A program made the translations under genes and the position numbers. A DNA stretch of 64,000 nt, taken from assembly GCA_002839315.1 (NCBI GenBank), contig PGXV01000009.1:1-64000 (forward strand). The letters run 5' to 3'. Below, piece after piece: positions 26,118 to 34,056 of this stretch (position 1 is the stretch's first letter; the number at the start of each line of letters is the position of its first letter). This DNA comes from Spirochaetae bacterium HGW-Spirochaetae-3. GTDB taxonomy: Bacteria; Spirochaetota; Spirochaetia; Treponematales; UBA12059. A model generated the notes under the pieces. It was not told the DNA's origin and ran no database searches. It worked only from the letters and a program-made list of their open reading frames with translations.

Positions 26118-26495
26118 TTACTTGCCGCGTTTCTTGAGCTTACGCTTCTCCCGAGCGGCCTCGTAGCGGGCTCGGTAGGCTTCCCGCCGCTCCGCGCTCG
26201 AATGGCTTTTGCGCGCCTCGGCGGTAGCGGCCCTGGCGGCCTTGTATGCGTCCAGCGCCTTCCTGCCGCTACCGCGCGCGTCCGGACGCTTGTCGCGGGC
26301 CTTAGCCTTGGGCGGTTCGCCACCGGGCAGGAAGCGCGACTCGCCGAGCACATCGAGGTAGTAATGAAGGAGTTCGGGGGTTCCGGGCTCGGGCCCGAAT
26401 ACGTGGCGCGCTAGACGGAGGACGCCGTCGTCCCCCTCGCGCTCGGCTATGGCCGTCCAGAACTGGCCGTCGAAGAAAATAGTGGTACCGCCCAT
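26118..26495 (-). CDS. yjdF: YjdF family protein (DUF2992)
   Basis: A 125-residue protein. TTIFFDGQFWTAIAEREGDDGVLRLARHVFGPEPGTPELL matches the conserved N-terminal half of Bacillus YjdF (YYDGQFWVGVVEV and ARHIFGAEP). The C-terminal half is very rich in Lys, Arg and Ala and likely helical, as in the family. The function of YjdF is not known. In Firmicutes its mRNA carries the yjdF-motif riboswitch, which binds azaaromatic compounds. Here a GGAGG six bases before the ATG is embedded in a switchable structure in a leader of about 150 bases. A MATE efflux gene is transcribed divergently next to it. Confidence 0.85.
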   Translation of the reverse strand: MGGTTIFFDGQFWTAIAEREGDDGVLRLARHVFGPEPGTPELLHYYLDVLGESRFLPGGEPPKAKARDKRPDARGSGRKALDAYKAARAATAEARKSHSSAERREAYRARYEAAREKRKLKKRGK

Positions 26496-26647
26496 GGTGG
26501 CCTCCGGGATATAAGCATCCTGGAGGCAAAAACGGACGCCCCGACGGGGACGGTTACTGAGCCCCGAACCGGCGCTCGCAGGCGCGGGACCGTCCGGACT
26601 ACCTACCGGACCGTGTATCTATTTTGCCTCGAATGATGAGAATGTCT
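26496..26647 (-). promoter_or_regulatory. Structured leader of yjdF, candidate yjdF-type riboswitch
   Basis: On the minus strand the leader starts with GAGGCAAAA (26630-26622), which pairs perfectly with UUUUGCCUC (26531-26523) as a 9-bp closing helix around about 90 bases. Inside are several short helices: CGGTT/AACCG (26551-26555 with 26567-26571), GCGC/GCGC (26572-26575 with 26582-26585) and CCCC/GGGG (26539-26542 with 26546-26549). The 3' strand of the closing helix also contains GCCUCC, which can instead pair with GGAGGC (26505-26500), the Shine-Dalgarno of yjdF, extended by GGAU/AUCC. The two pairings exclude each other, so ligand-stabilised closing would free the ribosome site. The riboswitch class is inferred from the gene it precedes; I could not match the consensus base by base. 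Confidence 0.68.
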
Positions 26648-26653
26648 AGGCGT

Positions 26654-26683
26654 ATGATACCCCCGGATCGGCGCGCCGCGCAA
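26654..26683 (-). promoter_or_regulatory. Promoter of the yjdF leader
   Basis: On the minus strand TTGCGC (26683-26678), an 18-base spacer and TATCAT (26659-26654), predicting a start near 26647. It is back to back with the MATE promoter, with 14 bases between the two -35 boxes. Confidence 0.6.
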
Positions 26684-26697
26684 GGTGCCGTATTCTG

Positions 26698-26735
26698 TTG
26701 AGCAGCCTCGTCGCCGTCGTTATAGTGGGAGCCAT
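26698..26735 (+). promoter_or_regulatory. Promoter abutting the MATE gene
   Basis: TTGAGC at 26698-26703, 17 bases, TATAGT at 26721-26726 and nine bases to the ATG at 26736. The predicted leader is only about three bases, so the GGGAG inside it would lie upstream of the RNA start. Confidence 0.6.
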
Positions 26736-28091
26736 ATGCGTCCTTCCCCTCTCTACCGGAACGTCCTTGCGATAGCCGCCCCCTCGGTCGCCGAGCTTAT
26801 ACTCACATCGCTGACTCAGCTCGTGGACACCGTCATGGTCGGCCGCCTTGGCGCCTACGCCATTTCGGCGGTGGGCCTGACGGGCCAGCCTAAGTTCATC
26901 ATGCTCGCGGTCTTCATAGCCCTTAACGTCGGCTCGACGGCCCTGATAGCCCGCTTCAAGGGCCAGGGCGACCGGAAGGCCGCCGAGCTCGTATCGGCGC
27001 AGACCATCATGCTCGCCATCATCGTCTCCGTCCTGCTGACGATACCCGGCGTGATCTTCGCGAGGCCCATGGTGCTCTTCATGGGCGCCCAGGCCGATAC
27101 GGTCGTCGCGGCGACGCGCTATTTCACGATACTGATGATAGGTTTCGTGCCGACGGTCCTGCCTATAGCGATATCGGCGCTGCTCCGCGGCGTAGGCGAC
27201 GCCAGGACGTCGATGCGCTACAACGTGACGGCCAACTTCGTAAACGTGGTATTAAACTACCTGCTGATATACGGCAAGTTCGGCTTCCCCGCGCTCGGCG
27301 TGGAGGGCGCAGCCATCGCCACGGTGCTAGGTAATTGCGCGGCGTGCGCCATGGCTATCGTCGCTATATCCGGACGGCGTACGAAGAAGGGCGAGCCGAG
27401 CTTCGCCCGGTTCAGGCTGTCCAGGGAGTCATGCATACCGGACCCGGCGATGCTGAGGCGCATGATACGTATAGGCCTGCCTTCGGCCGCCGAGCAGCTA
27501 GCGCTCCGGGCCGGGCTTCTCTTCTATACCATTACCATTACCGCGCTCGGTACGAAGGTCTTCGCCGCGCACCAGATCGTGCTGTCCATACTCAACATGT
27601 CGTTCGTCAACGGCCAGGCCTTCGGCATCGCGGCCACGAGCCTCGCGGGCCAGGCGCTCGGGCGAGGTGATCCCGGCGCGGCCAAGGACGCCTCGCGCGC
27701 GTGCCAGCGAATGGGAGCCTTCGTCTCGACGGTGATGGGCGTGGGCATGTTCCTGTTGCGTAGCCAGCTCGTGATGCTCTTCACCGACGACATCGAGATC
27801 ATCGCGCTCGGCGCCGGCGTCATGCTCATCGTCGCGGCCCTCCAGCCCTTCCAATCGTCGTTCCAGATATACGCCGGCGCGCTCAGGGGAGCCGGCGATT
27901 CGTTGTATCCGGCCATCTCCCTGGCTATCGGCATACTTCTGATCAGGCCGACCCTTTCATTCGTCTTCGTGCACGTGATGACGCTCGGCCTGTTCGGCGC
28001 GTGGCTGGCGCTCATGGCCGACCAGATCGTGCGGTTCGTCCTGATCCTCCTACGCTTTAAAAGCGGCAAGTGGGTGCATATAAAGGTCTAG
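26736..28091 (+). CDS. MATE-family multidrug efflux transporter
   Basis: A protein of 451 residues from the ATG just after the promoter; the frame is open to 26685, but that would include the promoter itself. Twelve predicted transmembrane helices lie in two six-helix halves. Helix 1 has AAPSVAELILTSLTQLVDTVMVGRLG, the standard MATE N-terminus. RGVGDARTSMRYNVTANFVNVVLNYLLIYGKFG and FGIAATSLAGQALGRGDPGAAKDASR are family repeats. MATE pumps expel cationic or aromatic drugs using H+ or Na+. Its divergent pairing with yjdF and that gene's sensor RNA supports a role against toxic aromatic compounds, though the drug is not identifiable here. Confidence 0.9.
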   Translation: MRPSPLYRNVLAIAAPSVAELILTSLTQLVDTVMVGRLGAYAISAVGLTGQPKFIMLAVFIALNVGSTALIARFKGQGDRKAAELVSAQTIMLAIIVSVLLTIPGVIFARPMVLFMGAQADTVVAATRYFTILMIGFVPTVLPIAISALLRGVGDARTSMRYNVTANFVNVVLNYLLIYGKFGFPALGVEGAAIATVLGNCAACAMAIVAISGRRTKKGEPSFARFRLSRESCIPDPAMLRRMIRIGLPSAAEQLALRAGLLFYTITITALGTKVFAAHQIVLSILNMSFVNGQAFGIAATSLAGQALGRGDPGAAKDASRACQRMGAFVSTVMGVGMFLLRSQLVMLFTDDIEIIALGAGVMLIVAALQPFQSSFQIYAGALRGAGDSLYPAISLAIGILLIRPTLSFVFVHVMTLGLFGAWLALMADQIVRFVLILLRFKSGKWVHIKV

Positions 28092-28097
28092 CATCCT

Positions 28098-28589
28098 TCA
28101 TCTCGCGAATATCGAGGCGAGGAACGGCGTCAGGACGAGCGTGAGTATCATCCTGAAGAGATGGAACATCATCGATATGGGCGTCTCGGCGCCTCCTTCC
28201 GTCATCGAGAGCGCCATTCCCGAAAGGCCTCCGGGCGCCGTCGCGAAGATGGCCGTCTTCATGTCGAAATGGAATACTTTATTAAGAACGACCGCTAGCC
28301 CGAAACAGAAGGCCGTGAGCACGGCTATGTAGCCGAGGGCTATCAGTACCGCCTCGGGGTGTCGCTTGACGACGTCGATGTCCGAATTGGAGACGATAAC
28401 GTAAGCGACGAGGACCTGCGAGACGATGGACAGCGCACCGCCGGCCGGTACGTTTGCCGAGACGACGGCCTTGGCGATGAGTCCCGCTATCATTCCCCCG
28501 GTCAGATACCCCGAGGGAAGCTTCAGCTTATTACCCAGCCAGGCGCCGGCGAGAATCGAAATAATGATCAGCAGTTCTTTTTCTTTCAT
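28098..28589 (-). CDS. AbrB-type membrane protein, single repeat
   Basis: A 163-residue protein with about five transmembrane helices. GAWLGNKLKLPSGYLTGGMIAG and FATAPGGLSGMALSMTEGGAE are the two signatures of the AbrB/AbrB-duplication membrane family (PF05145). Family members in E. coli carry two copies; this protein has one, so it probably dimerises. GGAG precedes the ATG. It converges on the MATE gene with six bases between stops. Its function is unknown; links to regulation of other membrane proteins or ammonia metabolism are reported for relatives but cannot be assumed here. Confidence 0.72.
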   Translation of the reverse strand: MKEKELLIIISILAGAWLGNKLKLPSGYLTGGMIAGLIAKAVVSANVPAGGALSIVSQVLVAYVIVSNSDIDVVKRHPEAVLIALGYIAVLTAFCFGLAVVLNKVFHFDMKTAIFATAPGGLSGMALSMTEGGAETPISMMFHLFRMILTLVLTPFLASIFAR

Positions 28590-28745
28590 TGCGTACTCCT
28601 TGGGTGGTCTGGCCTACTGTATGTATGCATCATGGTACATTCCGTAGCGAGTCTAGTACGGTTCTATCGGTGTTTTCTACAAGCCGAGCCGACTCGGCGG
28701 AGAAGCGTGCGCCATCCGGCACGCTAGTGAAGTCCCTATGACGGG

Positions 28746-30317
28746 CTAGAACGGGAAATCGTCAGGCGCGGTTCCGGAGCCGACGGCCGAATCGGGGCCG
28801 TTAGCGGAAAACAGGTTCTTCGTCGGGGCGCTCGCCGTGCCCTGTATCGACTTACCGGTCACGGTGATGGCCTTGATGGGCTCCGCCGGGCAGATGTGGT
28901 GGCAAGCGCCGCAGCCGATGCATATCGCCTCGTCGAAGACCGGTTCCGGGATGCCCGAAGGAGACGCTCTCATCCGTACCGCCCCGGTAGGGCAGTGCTC
29001 GGCGCAGGCGCCGCATGCCGTCTTGTCCGTTATGACGATGCACTTCTCGCGTACGAGGGCTGCCGTGCCCATCTGTACGAGTTTCTTATCGGGCAAGCCC
29101 ATGCCGCGGAGCGCTCCCGTCGGGCACGCGTCGAGGCAGGCGGAGCATTCGTATTGGCAGTAGGAGACGTCGTAGTCCAGGAATGGCGCGAATAGTCCGC
29201 GGAGGCCGTATCGGGAGATGGACGGTTGAATAACCCTGGACGGGCACGAGGCCGCGCACAGGCCGCAACCGACGCAGGTCGACAGGAACCGTTCCATCGA
29301 GCCCGCTCCAGGAGGCGCGGCCGGAGCGAGAGGCGCGATCGGTCCTATCGCCGCTTCCGCCGACGATGAAATGGGGCGAAGCACTAATGCTATAGCCGTC
29401 GCGGCCCCTCCGGCGGCCGCTTTTGCGAGGAACGATCGTCGTGACGTATCTATCGGCCCCCGTGGCGCTCGGCGGCCGGTGGGTTTCCCCGCGCCGTAGC
29501 TAAGCGCGCCCGTCGGGCAGGCGGAAAGGCACGTGAAGCACGATACGCAGCGATCTTCGTCCAGCGCCTTATGCTCGGCGTCGATGCACCGGGCCTTGCA
29601 GACGCGCGCGCAGGCGCCGCACGAAGTGCACTTCCCCGCGTCTAGCCGTACACGTAGCGGCGCTACGCGATTCAATGCTCCCAGGACAGCCCCGACGGGA
29701 CAGAGCGTATTGCAGAACGGCCGCCCGCGCAGGGCCGCCGCCGCGAGCACGAGGACGATCGGGACCGTCGCCGCCAAGGCCGCCGCCGCGACGATGGGTT
29801 CGTCGCCGATCCTCCATCGCGACCCGGCCGCCCGCGCGAGCCATGCAGCGAGAGATGCTAGCGCCCGCGCGGCCGGCCTGGCGGCGTATTGGAAGAAGCG
29901 GCCTGACAGGCTGTACGGATCGACGAACGCGGCGTACGATCCCGCGCCGAGCGTCAGCGCCGCCGCCGCCGCCGCGAATACCGCGGCCTTGAGAAGCGGC
30001 CGGCCTCGTGCGTAGCTATAGGGCGCGCCGCTTCTCTTCCTGCCCAGGGCCGCTGTCGCGTCCTGCATCGCGCCGAGAGGGCAGAACGTCGAACAGTAAA
30101 CGCGGCCGAATAGCGTCGATACGCCAAGCGTTACGAGAAAAACCGTCGCGGCCCCGGTACCTATTAGGCGGATCGCGCCCGGGAACAGCTGTAACGAGGC
30201 GATGGCCCTCGCCGGCGCGGCGCCCCCGAGCCCGAGGAACGCGGCTGCGAACATCGTCGTGAAGAGCGTCGATACGGCTATCCGGACGATGGCGAGAGGA
30301 TGGAGCCGACGTTTCAT
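28746..30317 (-). CDS. Membrane polyferredoxin fused through an internal Tat motif to a periplasmic ferredoxin
   Basis: A protein of 523 residues from the ATG with GAAGGT upstream. The N-terminal half resembles NapH/CcoG-type proteins: several transmembrane helices, YCSTFCPLGAMQ and FCNTLCPVGAV motifs, then two cytoplasmic [4Fe-4S] motifs (CTSCGACARVCKARC, CVSCFTCLSACPTG). At about residues 292-315 sits SRRSFLAKAAAGGAATAIALV, a good twin-arginine signal, in the middle of the protein. The C-terminal part holds four more cluster motifs (CVGCGLCAASCPS, CQYECSACLDACPTG, CGACAEHCPTG, CIGCGACHHICPAEP). The layout implies an electron wire from the cytoplasm to the outside. It follows the DUF362 gene by 10 bases. 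Confidence 0.82.
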   Translation of the reverse strand: MKRRLHPLAIVRIAVSTLFTTMFAAAFLGLGGAAPARAIASLQLFPGAIRLIGTGAATVFLVTLGVSTLFGRVYCSTFCPLGAMQDATAALGRKRSGAPYSYARGRPLLKAAVFAAAAAALTLGAGSYAAFVDPYSLSGRFFQYAARPAARALASLAAWLARAAGSRWRIGDEPIVAAAALAATVPIVLVLAAAALRGRPFCNTLCPVGAVLGALNRVAPLRVRLDAGKCTSCGACARVCKARCIDAEHKALDEDRCVSCFTCLSACPTGALSYGAGKPTGRRAPRGPIDTSRRSFLAKAAAGGAATAIALVLRPISSSAEAAIGPIAPLAPAAPPGAGSMERFLSTCVGCGLCAASCPSRVIQPSISRYGLRGLFAPFLDYDVSYCQYECSACLDACPTGALRGMGLPDKKLVQMGTAALVREKCIVITDKTACGACAEHCPTGAVRMRASPSGIPEPVFDEAICIGCGACHHICPAEPIKAITVTGKSIQGTASAPTKNLFSANGPDSAVGSGTAPDDFPF

Positions 30318-30327
30318 CGAAGTACCT

Positions 30328-31239
30328 TCATAGCGATATCCTGCGGACGTCGAGCCTCGAAATATCCGCTTGCCCACTACCCGCGGCCGCCGCCTTGACG
30401 ATATAGCCGAACCTCGACGGCTCGAATCCCATGGTCCTGGCCGCCGCGGCGTCCGCCGCGACGATATCCGCGCTCAGAATCTGGAATTCGGCGTCGTCGT
30501 AGCTCGAGCTCTGATAGCCTCGCGGGCCTCCCGTTTTCATGATCCTGTATGCGTCGATGACATTGAGGTCGGGCTTGCGGTACAGGCAGGCGTCGGCGAT
30601 GCACTGGTGCAGGTCATTACGATGGAAGAATTGCCTGTCCCAGACGACGCCCATCAGGTTCTTCATGGAGGCCGTCATGCCGGCGCCCGAATGATGCTTG
30701 AGGACGGGTACGTTTATGAAGACGTCGCTCTCTATGACGAGCTCGTGGACGCGAGCCTTCTTGAGCGTCCTGGCGCCGGGGAACGATACCTCCTGGAAAT
30801 ATCCCGAGGCGTTGGCCGGTACGACCTCGGCTCCCGCCTCCTTGGCGTAGCGCTCTATCATCGATGACTTGTAGCAGAGCGACCAGGAGTCGCAGCTGTT
30901 GTCGAACACGTAGACCTTGCGGGCGCCCGCGTCGAGGCAGTGCTCGACGATACGCTTCACGAGCGACGGATTGGTATTGGCGGCCGTCTCGGGCGGTTGG
31001 TCCCAGCCGATGTTCGGCTTGACGACTACGGTCTGTCCCCTATGGACGAACGCCTTCATTCCCCCGAGCGCCGCTATGCCTGCGTCGAACAGGGCGTCCG
31101 GACCTCCGCCCTTGACGGCGACGAGATCGGGCGCCCTCGTACGGGCTTCCTGCGCGAACGTATCTCTACCGCCCCACAGAAGCCACGCCGCCCCAAGACC
31201 GTAATGCGTCATGGTTCGAAAGAACTCTCTCCTGTCCAT
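30328..31239 (-). CDS. Tat-exported DUF362 protein
   Basis: A 303-residue protein with an N-terminal Tat signal, MDRREFFRTMTHYGLGAAWLLWGG. The rest is a DUF362 domain: VVKPNIGWDQPPETAANTNPSLVKRIVEHCLDAGARKVYVFDN and VFINVPVLKHHSGAGMTASMKNLMGVVW. DUF362 proteins often accompany ferredoxins. This one is the first gene of a pair with the membrane polyferredoxin, with AAGGAG before its ATG. The electron acceptor or substrate is unknown. Export of a DUF362 protein together with periplasmic ferredoxin domains suggests one extracytoplasmic redox complex. Confidence 0.82.
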   Translation of the reverse strand: MDRREFFRTMTHYGLGAAWLLWGGRDTFAQEARTRAPDLVAVKGGGPDALFDAGIAALGGMKAFVHRGQTVVVKPNIGWDQPPETAANTNPSLVKRIVEHCLDAGARKVYVFDNSCDSWSLCYKSSMIERYAKEAGAEVVPANASGYFQEVSFPGARTLKKARVHELVIESDVFINVPVLKHHSGAGMTASMKNLMGVVWDRQFFHRNDLHQCIADACLYRKPDLNVIDAYRIMKTGGPRGYQSSSYDDAEFQILSADIVAADAAAARTMGFEPSRFGYIVKAAAAGSGQADISRLDVRRISL

Positions 31240-31329
31240 AGCGGCTCCTTCGGTGAGCTCTACCGAAGTATATGCGGATTCCGTCCGAATGCAACGCGCG
31301 CCGGTCCGGCGTCGAGCATGCCGTCGTAC

Positions 31330-32145
31330 TTACCTGTCTGGCTTGTATTTGGTGAAGCACTCCGGACAGATGCCGTGGCTGAATTCAGCCGTGGATCGAT
31401 CCTCTATATATTGCTCCAGCGTATGCCAGTGATTTTTCTTGTCGCGGATTTTCTTGCAATACGAACAAATAGGCAGGAGTCCTTCCAGGCGCTCGACGAG
31501 CTTTTCGCTTTCTTCCGCCCGTAGCCTGATCCTGTCTACGATCATAGCCATCATGCCGAGGGCCGACAGTATCTGGAAGCCTACGAGCAAGCCGTACCAC
31601 AGATTAGTCAACGGTTCCATCCTGATGAAACTGCGGAGCACGATATAGGCGCCCCATGCTATCAGGCTGTAGCCGGTTACGCGTTTGCCGAATTCCGAGC
31701 CCTTCGTCTTCTTCGATACGATAATGAGGCCGGACGAGACGAACAGCACCGCCCGCAGCAACTTCAACGCTATTTCGGTGATGGCGGCGTGCCTGACGAC
31801 GAGCATAATCGAGGCGCCCCACAAGACTACCCAAAGGGCGGCGGCCAGGACGAACCGCGGTCGGTACGTATGGCCTGTGAAACGATATACGCCGCAGGCC
31901 ATCATCCAGAAGCCGGCGACGTGGCTTATCTCCCCGAGGAGCAAGTACGCCGGCGCCGGAATCGGTATGCTGCCGGACCAGAAGAGGAAACCCGCACTGT
32001 TGAAGAAGAAGCTCGCGGCCCAATATCCGGGTCCCGCCTCGCCCTTGTAGACCCTCTGGAGGATCAGGAAGCCAAGGCCGATGCACGCGAATATCGCGAA
32101 GTATCCTAGATTGCTGTCACTAGTAGAAGCGATGATGGGAGTCAT
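31330..32145 (-). CDS. Seven-helix membrane protein with C-terminal CxxC/CPEC motif
   Basis: A 271-residue protein. About seven transmembrane helices cover residues 10-205, followed by a short coiled coil (RIRLRAEESEKLVERLEG). The end is LLPICSYCKKIRDKKNHWHTLEQYIEDRSTAEFSHGICPECF. That tail is widespread at the C-terminus of PAS and response-regulator proteins of anaerobes, where its role is unknown. The four cysteines (CSYC, CPEC) and the HGIC context suggest a metal or redox site. No kinase, cyclase or GGDEF domain is present. It may be a minimal sensor that signals through the tail. The neighbouring gene downstream on this strand is the Tat DUF362 gene, 90 bases away. Confidence 0.7.
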   Translation of the reverse strand: MTPIIASTSDSNLGYFAIFACIGLGFLILQRVYKGEAGPGYWAASFFFNSAGFLFWSGSIPIPAPAYLLLGEISHVAGFWMMACGVYRFTGHTYRPRFVLAAALWVVLWGASIMLVVRHAAITEIALKLLRAVLFVSSGLIIVSKKTKGSEFGKRVTGYSLIAWGAYIVLRSFIRMEPLTNLWYGLLVGFQILSALGMMAMIVDRIRLRAEESEKLVERLEGLLPICSYCKKIRDKKNHWHTLEQYIEDRSTAEFSHGICPECFTKYKPDR

Positions 32146-32493
32146 GTCGTTGAATTCCGCTCTTTCCTATTGGCTTGTACTTAGAAAGGCGCTGTCTCTA
32201 CAGGCGCTAACGGAGAGCGGTTTATGCTGGAGAGAGTGGCTGAATACTTTGAGATTGTCAACGACGGAGACAGATGCGACTATCGTCGCCGAGTTCCCGC
32301 GAATAGCGGGCTCGGTACTTCGAACCCGTCGTAATAGACCGAAAGCGGCGGGTACGCCCTGGATCGGGTTAAACGGATAGTCGTGCATTATCCTCGCGGC
32401 GCCGCCTCTACGGCCCGGGGGGAGGTGGACTATGCGTTCCCGCCCCGCCGAAGTATCTATCGAAGCACTCCGGGCGACGTATACGCGGACGCG
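32146..32493. other. 348-base stretch with no supported gene
   Basis: It lies between the 7TM-cysteine gene and the histidine kinase gene, both on the minus strand. A 36-codon frame at 32224 on the plus strand has no ribosome site or recognisable similarity. The first half is less GC-rich than the neighbours. A minus-strand TTGACA near 32268 lacks a -10 at the right distance. No tRNA fold was found, although TTCGAACCC at 32319 looks T-loop-like. Confidence 0.5.
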
Positions 32494-34053
32494 TCACGCG
32501 GGTACCGAAACAGAAAGCTGGAACCCTTCTCCCCTCGCCGTGGAGATGCGGAGCTTCCCTCCGAACGCCGCGATCCTGTCGCGCATCATGGCTATTCCAT
32601 GTCCCGGCACGAAGTCGTCGGTACCGTCGCCATCGTCGATGACCGCGAGGAGTATAGACCCCGGCCTGAAGATCGCGCCCACGAAGATGGATCTGGCGCC
32701 CGAGTACTTAGTTGCGTTGGCGAAGGACTCCTGGCAGCAACGCTCGAGAGCGCGAGCCAGGGGCGCGGCGACGGCCCGTTCTTGGCCCCGTATTGAAATC
32801 TCCACGCTCAGGTCCGTGTCCTGGTATTGCCCGACTATACCGTCGAGTAGCCTTGAAAGATATTCGTAGGGGGGAGGGCCTTCGGTCCCGCTCTTGTTCC
32901 GAGGGCGAACCGCCTGTTCCAATCCCTGCGCAGCGGCCGCGGCCTGTCCGCCCGCCTGGACGACGAGTCCGTGGGCCTTCGGGGTGTCGTAGTCCAGGCT
33001 CGAGGCGGCCGCTCGCAGGAGCAGTATGATGAGCGTTACGGAGTGCCCGAGGACGTCGTGAAGGTCCATGCGCGCCTGGTTCGCCGCCTCGACCTCATAC
33101 AGCGCATCCCGCCGCGCGTTCTGCTTCCTCAGGCGCTCGTTGAGCGCTTCCAGCGCGCGGTTCCTCTCGTCGAACTCGCGTTCTAGCCGCCGTATACGCC
33201 CGAAATCCGCGTAGAGGTCTATGGAGTAGCCCCGTTTCCTGACCGTCCTGTAGCGGCCGTATTCTCCGTCATCCGTATCCGGCAGTGTTGAATACGCCGT
33301 CGCTCCCGACGGGGTCCTAACGACCACCGGGTCGGGCAGTCTGCGTATGACGGCTTCTGGCGGGAACGGCAGGACGCCCAGGAATCCGTGCCTGAAGGCC
33401 GCGAGCGCGAAAAGCCCTAGCGACAGGCTCATCATTATCGGCGTTATATCGAAGAGCGGCTGGATGAAGCCGAGTATGTACAGGACGTTGACGGCCAGGG
33501 GAACGGCCGCGGACGCGGCGATTATCGCGTCGGCCATACGGACTGATCGACCTTTCCTGAAACCGCGAGCGGCGATCACGATGCCCGTTACTACCAGGCC
33601 GTAGGTATAGGCGGAATGGGCGTAGAACAACGGGCCGAAGGTGTCGCCGTAGAAGTCGTAGGTCGCGTAGTACAGGTGGTGCTTCGGATTGGTCGCCCCT
33701 GCAAGGAAGAAAGCCGCGCCTATCGCGTAGAGGAGCCATAGCCCCCGTGGCCTCTTCCTCTCGGCGTAGCGGTACGCGAAGTGGAAGAAAGACGGGCCGA
33801 GAGCGGATACGCCCGCGTATTGCACGACGATCCACGCCCATCGCAGGCTTTCCGTCGGTGAGATAGTCTTCATCACCTTGGCGATTATCCATAGGGCGAG
33901 GCATATCTGTAGTTGAATGTACCGGTAGAGCGTAGCGTCTTTCCCCGCCCTGGAAAAGAACGCGAGATTGGTTCGGACGACTATGGCCAGCGATATCAGG
34001 TGTACGAGCTGGATCCAGAAGATCTCGCGCGCCAGATCGGGGGTCATTCCCAT
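32494..34053 (-). CDS. 7TM sensor histidine kinase, NarX/DesK-like output
   Basis: A 519-residue kinase. About seven or eight transmembrane helices at residues 10-235 match the histidine-kinase N-terminal 7TM domain. A soluble linker with PDPVVVRTPSGATAYSTLPD and a coiled coil (LEREFDERNRALEALNERLRKQN) follow. The phosphoacceptor box is ARMDLHDVLGHSVTLI (His in DLHDVLGH). The ATPase domain has CCQESFANATKYSGA (N box) and VIDDGDGTDDFVPGHGIAMMRDR (G boxes). It phosphorylates a LuxR-type regulator, almost surely the one encoded three bases upstream in the same operon. The signal is unknown; 7TM input domains often sense small hydrophobic or membrane ligands. Confidence 0.87.
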   Translation of the reverse strand: MGMTPDLAREIFWIQLVHLISLAIVVRTNLAFFSRAGKDATLYRYIQLQICLALWIIAKVMKTISPTESLRWAWIVVQYAGVSALGPSFFHFAYRYAERKRPRGLWLLYAIGAAFFLAGATNPKHHLYYATYDFYGDTFGPLFYAHSAYTYGLVVTGIVIAARGFRKGRSVRMADAIIAASAAVPLAVNVLYILGFIQPLFDITPIMMSLSLGLFALAAFRHGFLGVLPFPPEAVIRRLPDPVVVRTPSGATAYSTLPDTDDGEYGRYRTVRKRGYSIDLYADFGRIRRLEREFDERNRALEALNERLRKQNARRDALYEVEAANQARMDLHDVLGHSVTLIILLLRAAASSLDYDTPKAHGLVVQAGGQAAAAAQGLEQAVRPRNKSGTEGPPPYEYLSRLLDGIVGQYQDTDLSVEISIRGQERAVAAPLARALERCCQESFANATKYSGARSIFVGAIFRPGSILLAVIDDGDGTDDFVPGHGIAMMRDRIAAFGGKLRISTARGEGFQLSVSVPA

Positions 34054-34056
34054 CGG

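Noticed and set aside
32224-32334. A 36-codon frame on the plus strand in the gap between the 7TM gene and the kinase gene
   Set aside because: No Shine-Dalgarno, no promoter and no recognisable similarity.
32220-32350. A tRNA-like start (GGAGAGA) and T-loop-like TTCGAACCC
   Set aside because: No matching acceptor arm, anticodon arm or T-stem can be folded.
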